DNA of 13,448 bases from an uncultured Luteimonas sp. GTDB taxonomy: Bacteria > Pseudomonadota > Gammaproteobacteria > Xanthomonadales > Xanthomonadaceae. The notes under the pieces were generated by a model. That model did not search any database. It saw nothing but the letters and a program-made list of their open reading frames with translations, and had not been told where the DNA came from. Of this stretch, positions 13,011 through 13,448 are shown in pieces. Each line of letters starts with the position of its first letter. Position 1 is the stretch's first letter. The translations under genes and the position numbers were made by a program. The stretch spans positions 1 through 13,448 of the forward strand of contig CALLKI010000070.1 in NCBI GenBank assembly GCA_938008415.1, in the 5' to 3' direction.

Positions 13011-13448
13011 GCCCGGCGCCAGCACCTGCGCCATCACCGCGACGTAGTGGCACACGCTGCCGGCGAGCACGAACAGGTGCCAGATCGCGTGCGAGTAGCG
13101 GATGGACTCGCGGTGGTAGAAGTACGTGCCCGCGGTGTAGCAGGCGCCGCCGGCCAGCAGCCAGCCGAGCGTCCATCCGTCCAGCGCCGACAGCATCGGC
13201 CTGGCCGCAACCAGCACCAGCCATCCCATCGCGACGTAGATGGCGGTGGACAGGCGCCTGAACCGCCCGGTGTAGAACAGCTTGAACACCACGCCGGCGA
13301 TGGCGAGGGTCCAGATCGCGGCGAACAGCCCCCACCCCCACGGCCCGCGCAGGCCGACCAGGGTGAACGGCGTGTAGGTGCCGGCGATCAGCAGGTAGAT
13401 CGCGCAGTGGTCGAACACCTTCAGCCGGCCCTTGGCCACCGGGTGCTG
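12999..13448 (-). CDS. Hemolysin III / PAQR family membrane protein (3' part)
   Basis: A 149-residue C-terminal part of an inner-membrane protein of the hemolysin III (YqfA/PAQR) family; the frame stays open to the window edge. The family is usually about 210-220 residues, so roughly 60-70 are missing. The conserved block FDHCAIYLLIAGTYTPFTL lies near the visible start, several hydrophobic helices follow, and the C-terminal SHAIWHLFVLAGSVCHY supplies the three histidines that bind metal in this superfamily. Despite the name, most members are not shown to be hemolysins, so membrane homeostasis or hydrolase activity should be regarded as open. A GTG near 13439 is internal sequence (QHPVAKGRLK), not the true start. 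It is convergent with the CBS gene, with one base between stops. Confidence 0.92.
   Translation of the reverse strand, partial: QHPVAKGRLKVFDHCAIYLLIAGTYTPFTLVGLRGPWGWGLFAAIWTLAIAGVVFKLFYTGRFRRLSTAIYVAMGWLVLVAARPMLSALDGWTLGWLLAGGACYTAGTYFYHRESIRYSHAIWHLFVLAGSVCHYVAVMAQVLAPGAGG

Overview
The window is high-GC DNA from a gammaproteobacterium, most likely of the Xanthomonadaceae/Lysobacter group. The evidence is two large TonB-dependent receptors whose N-termini read GSRIK, strong G/C preference at third codon positions, and housekeeping genes (Hsp33, monofunctional transglycosylase, GtrB-like glycosyltransferase) of proteobacterial type. The genus cannot be fixed from the sequence alone.

Layout, left to right. 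Positions 2-64 hold the last 20 codons of an unidentified plus-strand gene. Positions 71-3009 hold TonB-dependent receptor 1 (minus) with its own U-tract terminator. A promoter/leader region (3010-3191) follows. Next is a 5'-truncated, stop-less copy of a small secreted-protein gene (3192-3899), then a putative 2OG-Fe(II) oxygenase (minus, 3923-4624). Divergent from the oxygenase is a class I SAM methyltransferase (plus, 4730-5707). TonB-dependent receptor 2 (minus, 5845-8607) has its own terminator and a promoter/leader like that of receptor 1. The intact small secreted-protein gene (minus, 8829-9677) has its own likely promoter. The right third is conserved housekeeping: hslO (minus), then divergently mtgA, a GtrB-like glycosyltransferase and a two-CBS-domain protein as an operon, and finally the 3' part of a hemolysin III/PAQR gene (minus) running off the window.

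The main structural feature is a pair of direct repeats about 5.6 kb apart (3102-3821 and 8698-9419). Each holds a receptor promoter plus the 3' part of the small secreted-protein gene. A 528-bp core inside the repeats is identical base for base, while the flanking part and the receptors themselves have diverged. The repeats bracket the oxygenase, the methyltransferase and receptor 2, so the unit looks like an inserted or duplicated cassette, and it could be lost by recombination between the repeats.

Functional reading (inference): receptors 1 and 2 import different large ligands across the outer membrane. The small secreted protein, whose last residues resemble the C-terminal strand of receptor 2, may be an outer-membrane companion. 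The oxygenase and methyltransferase may modify a ligand or a protein connected with the cassette. No CRISPR array, tRNA, rRNA, integrase or transposase was seen.
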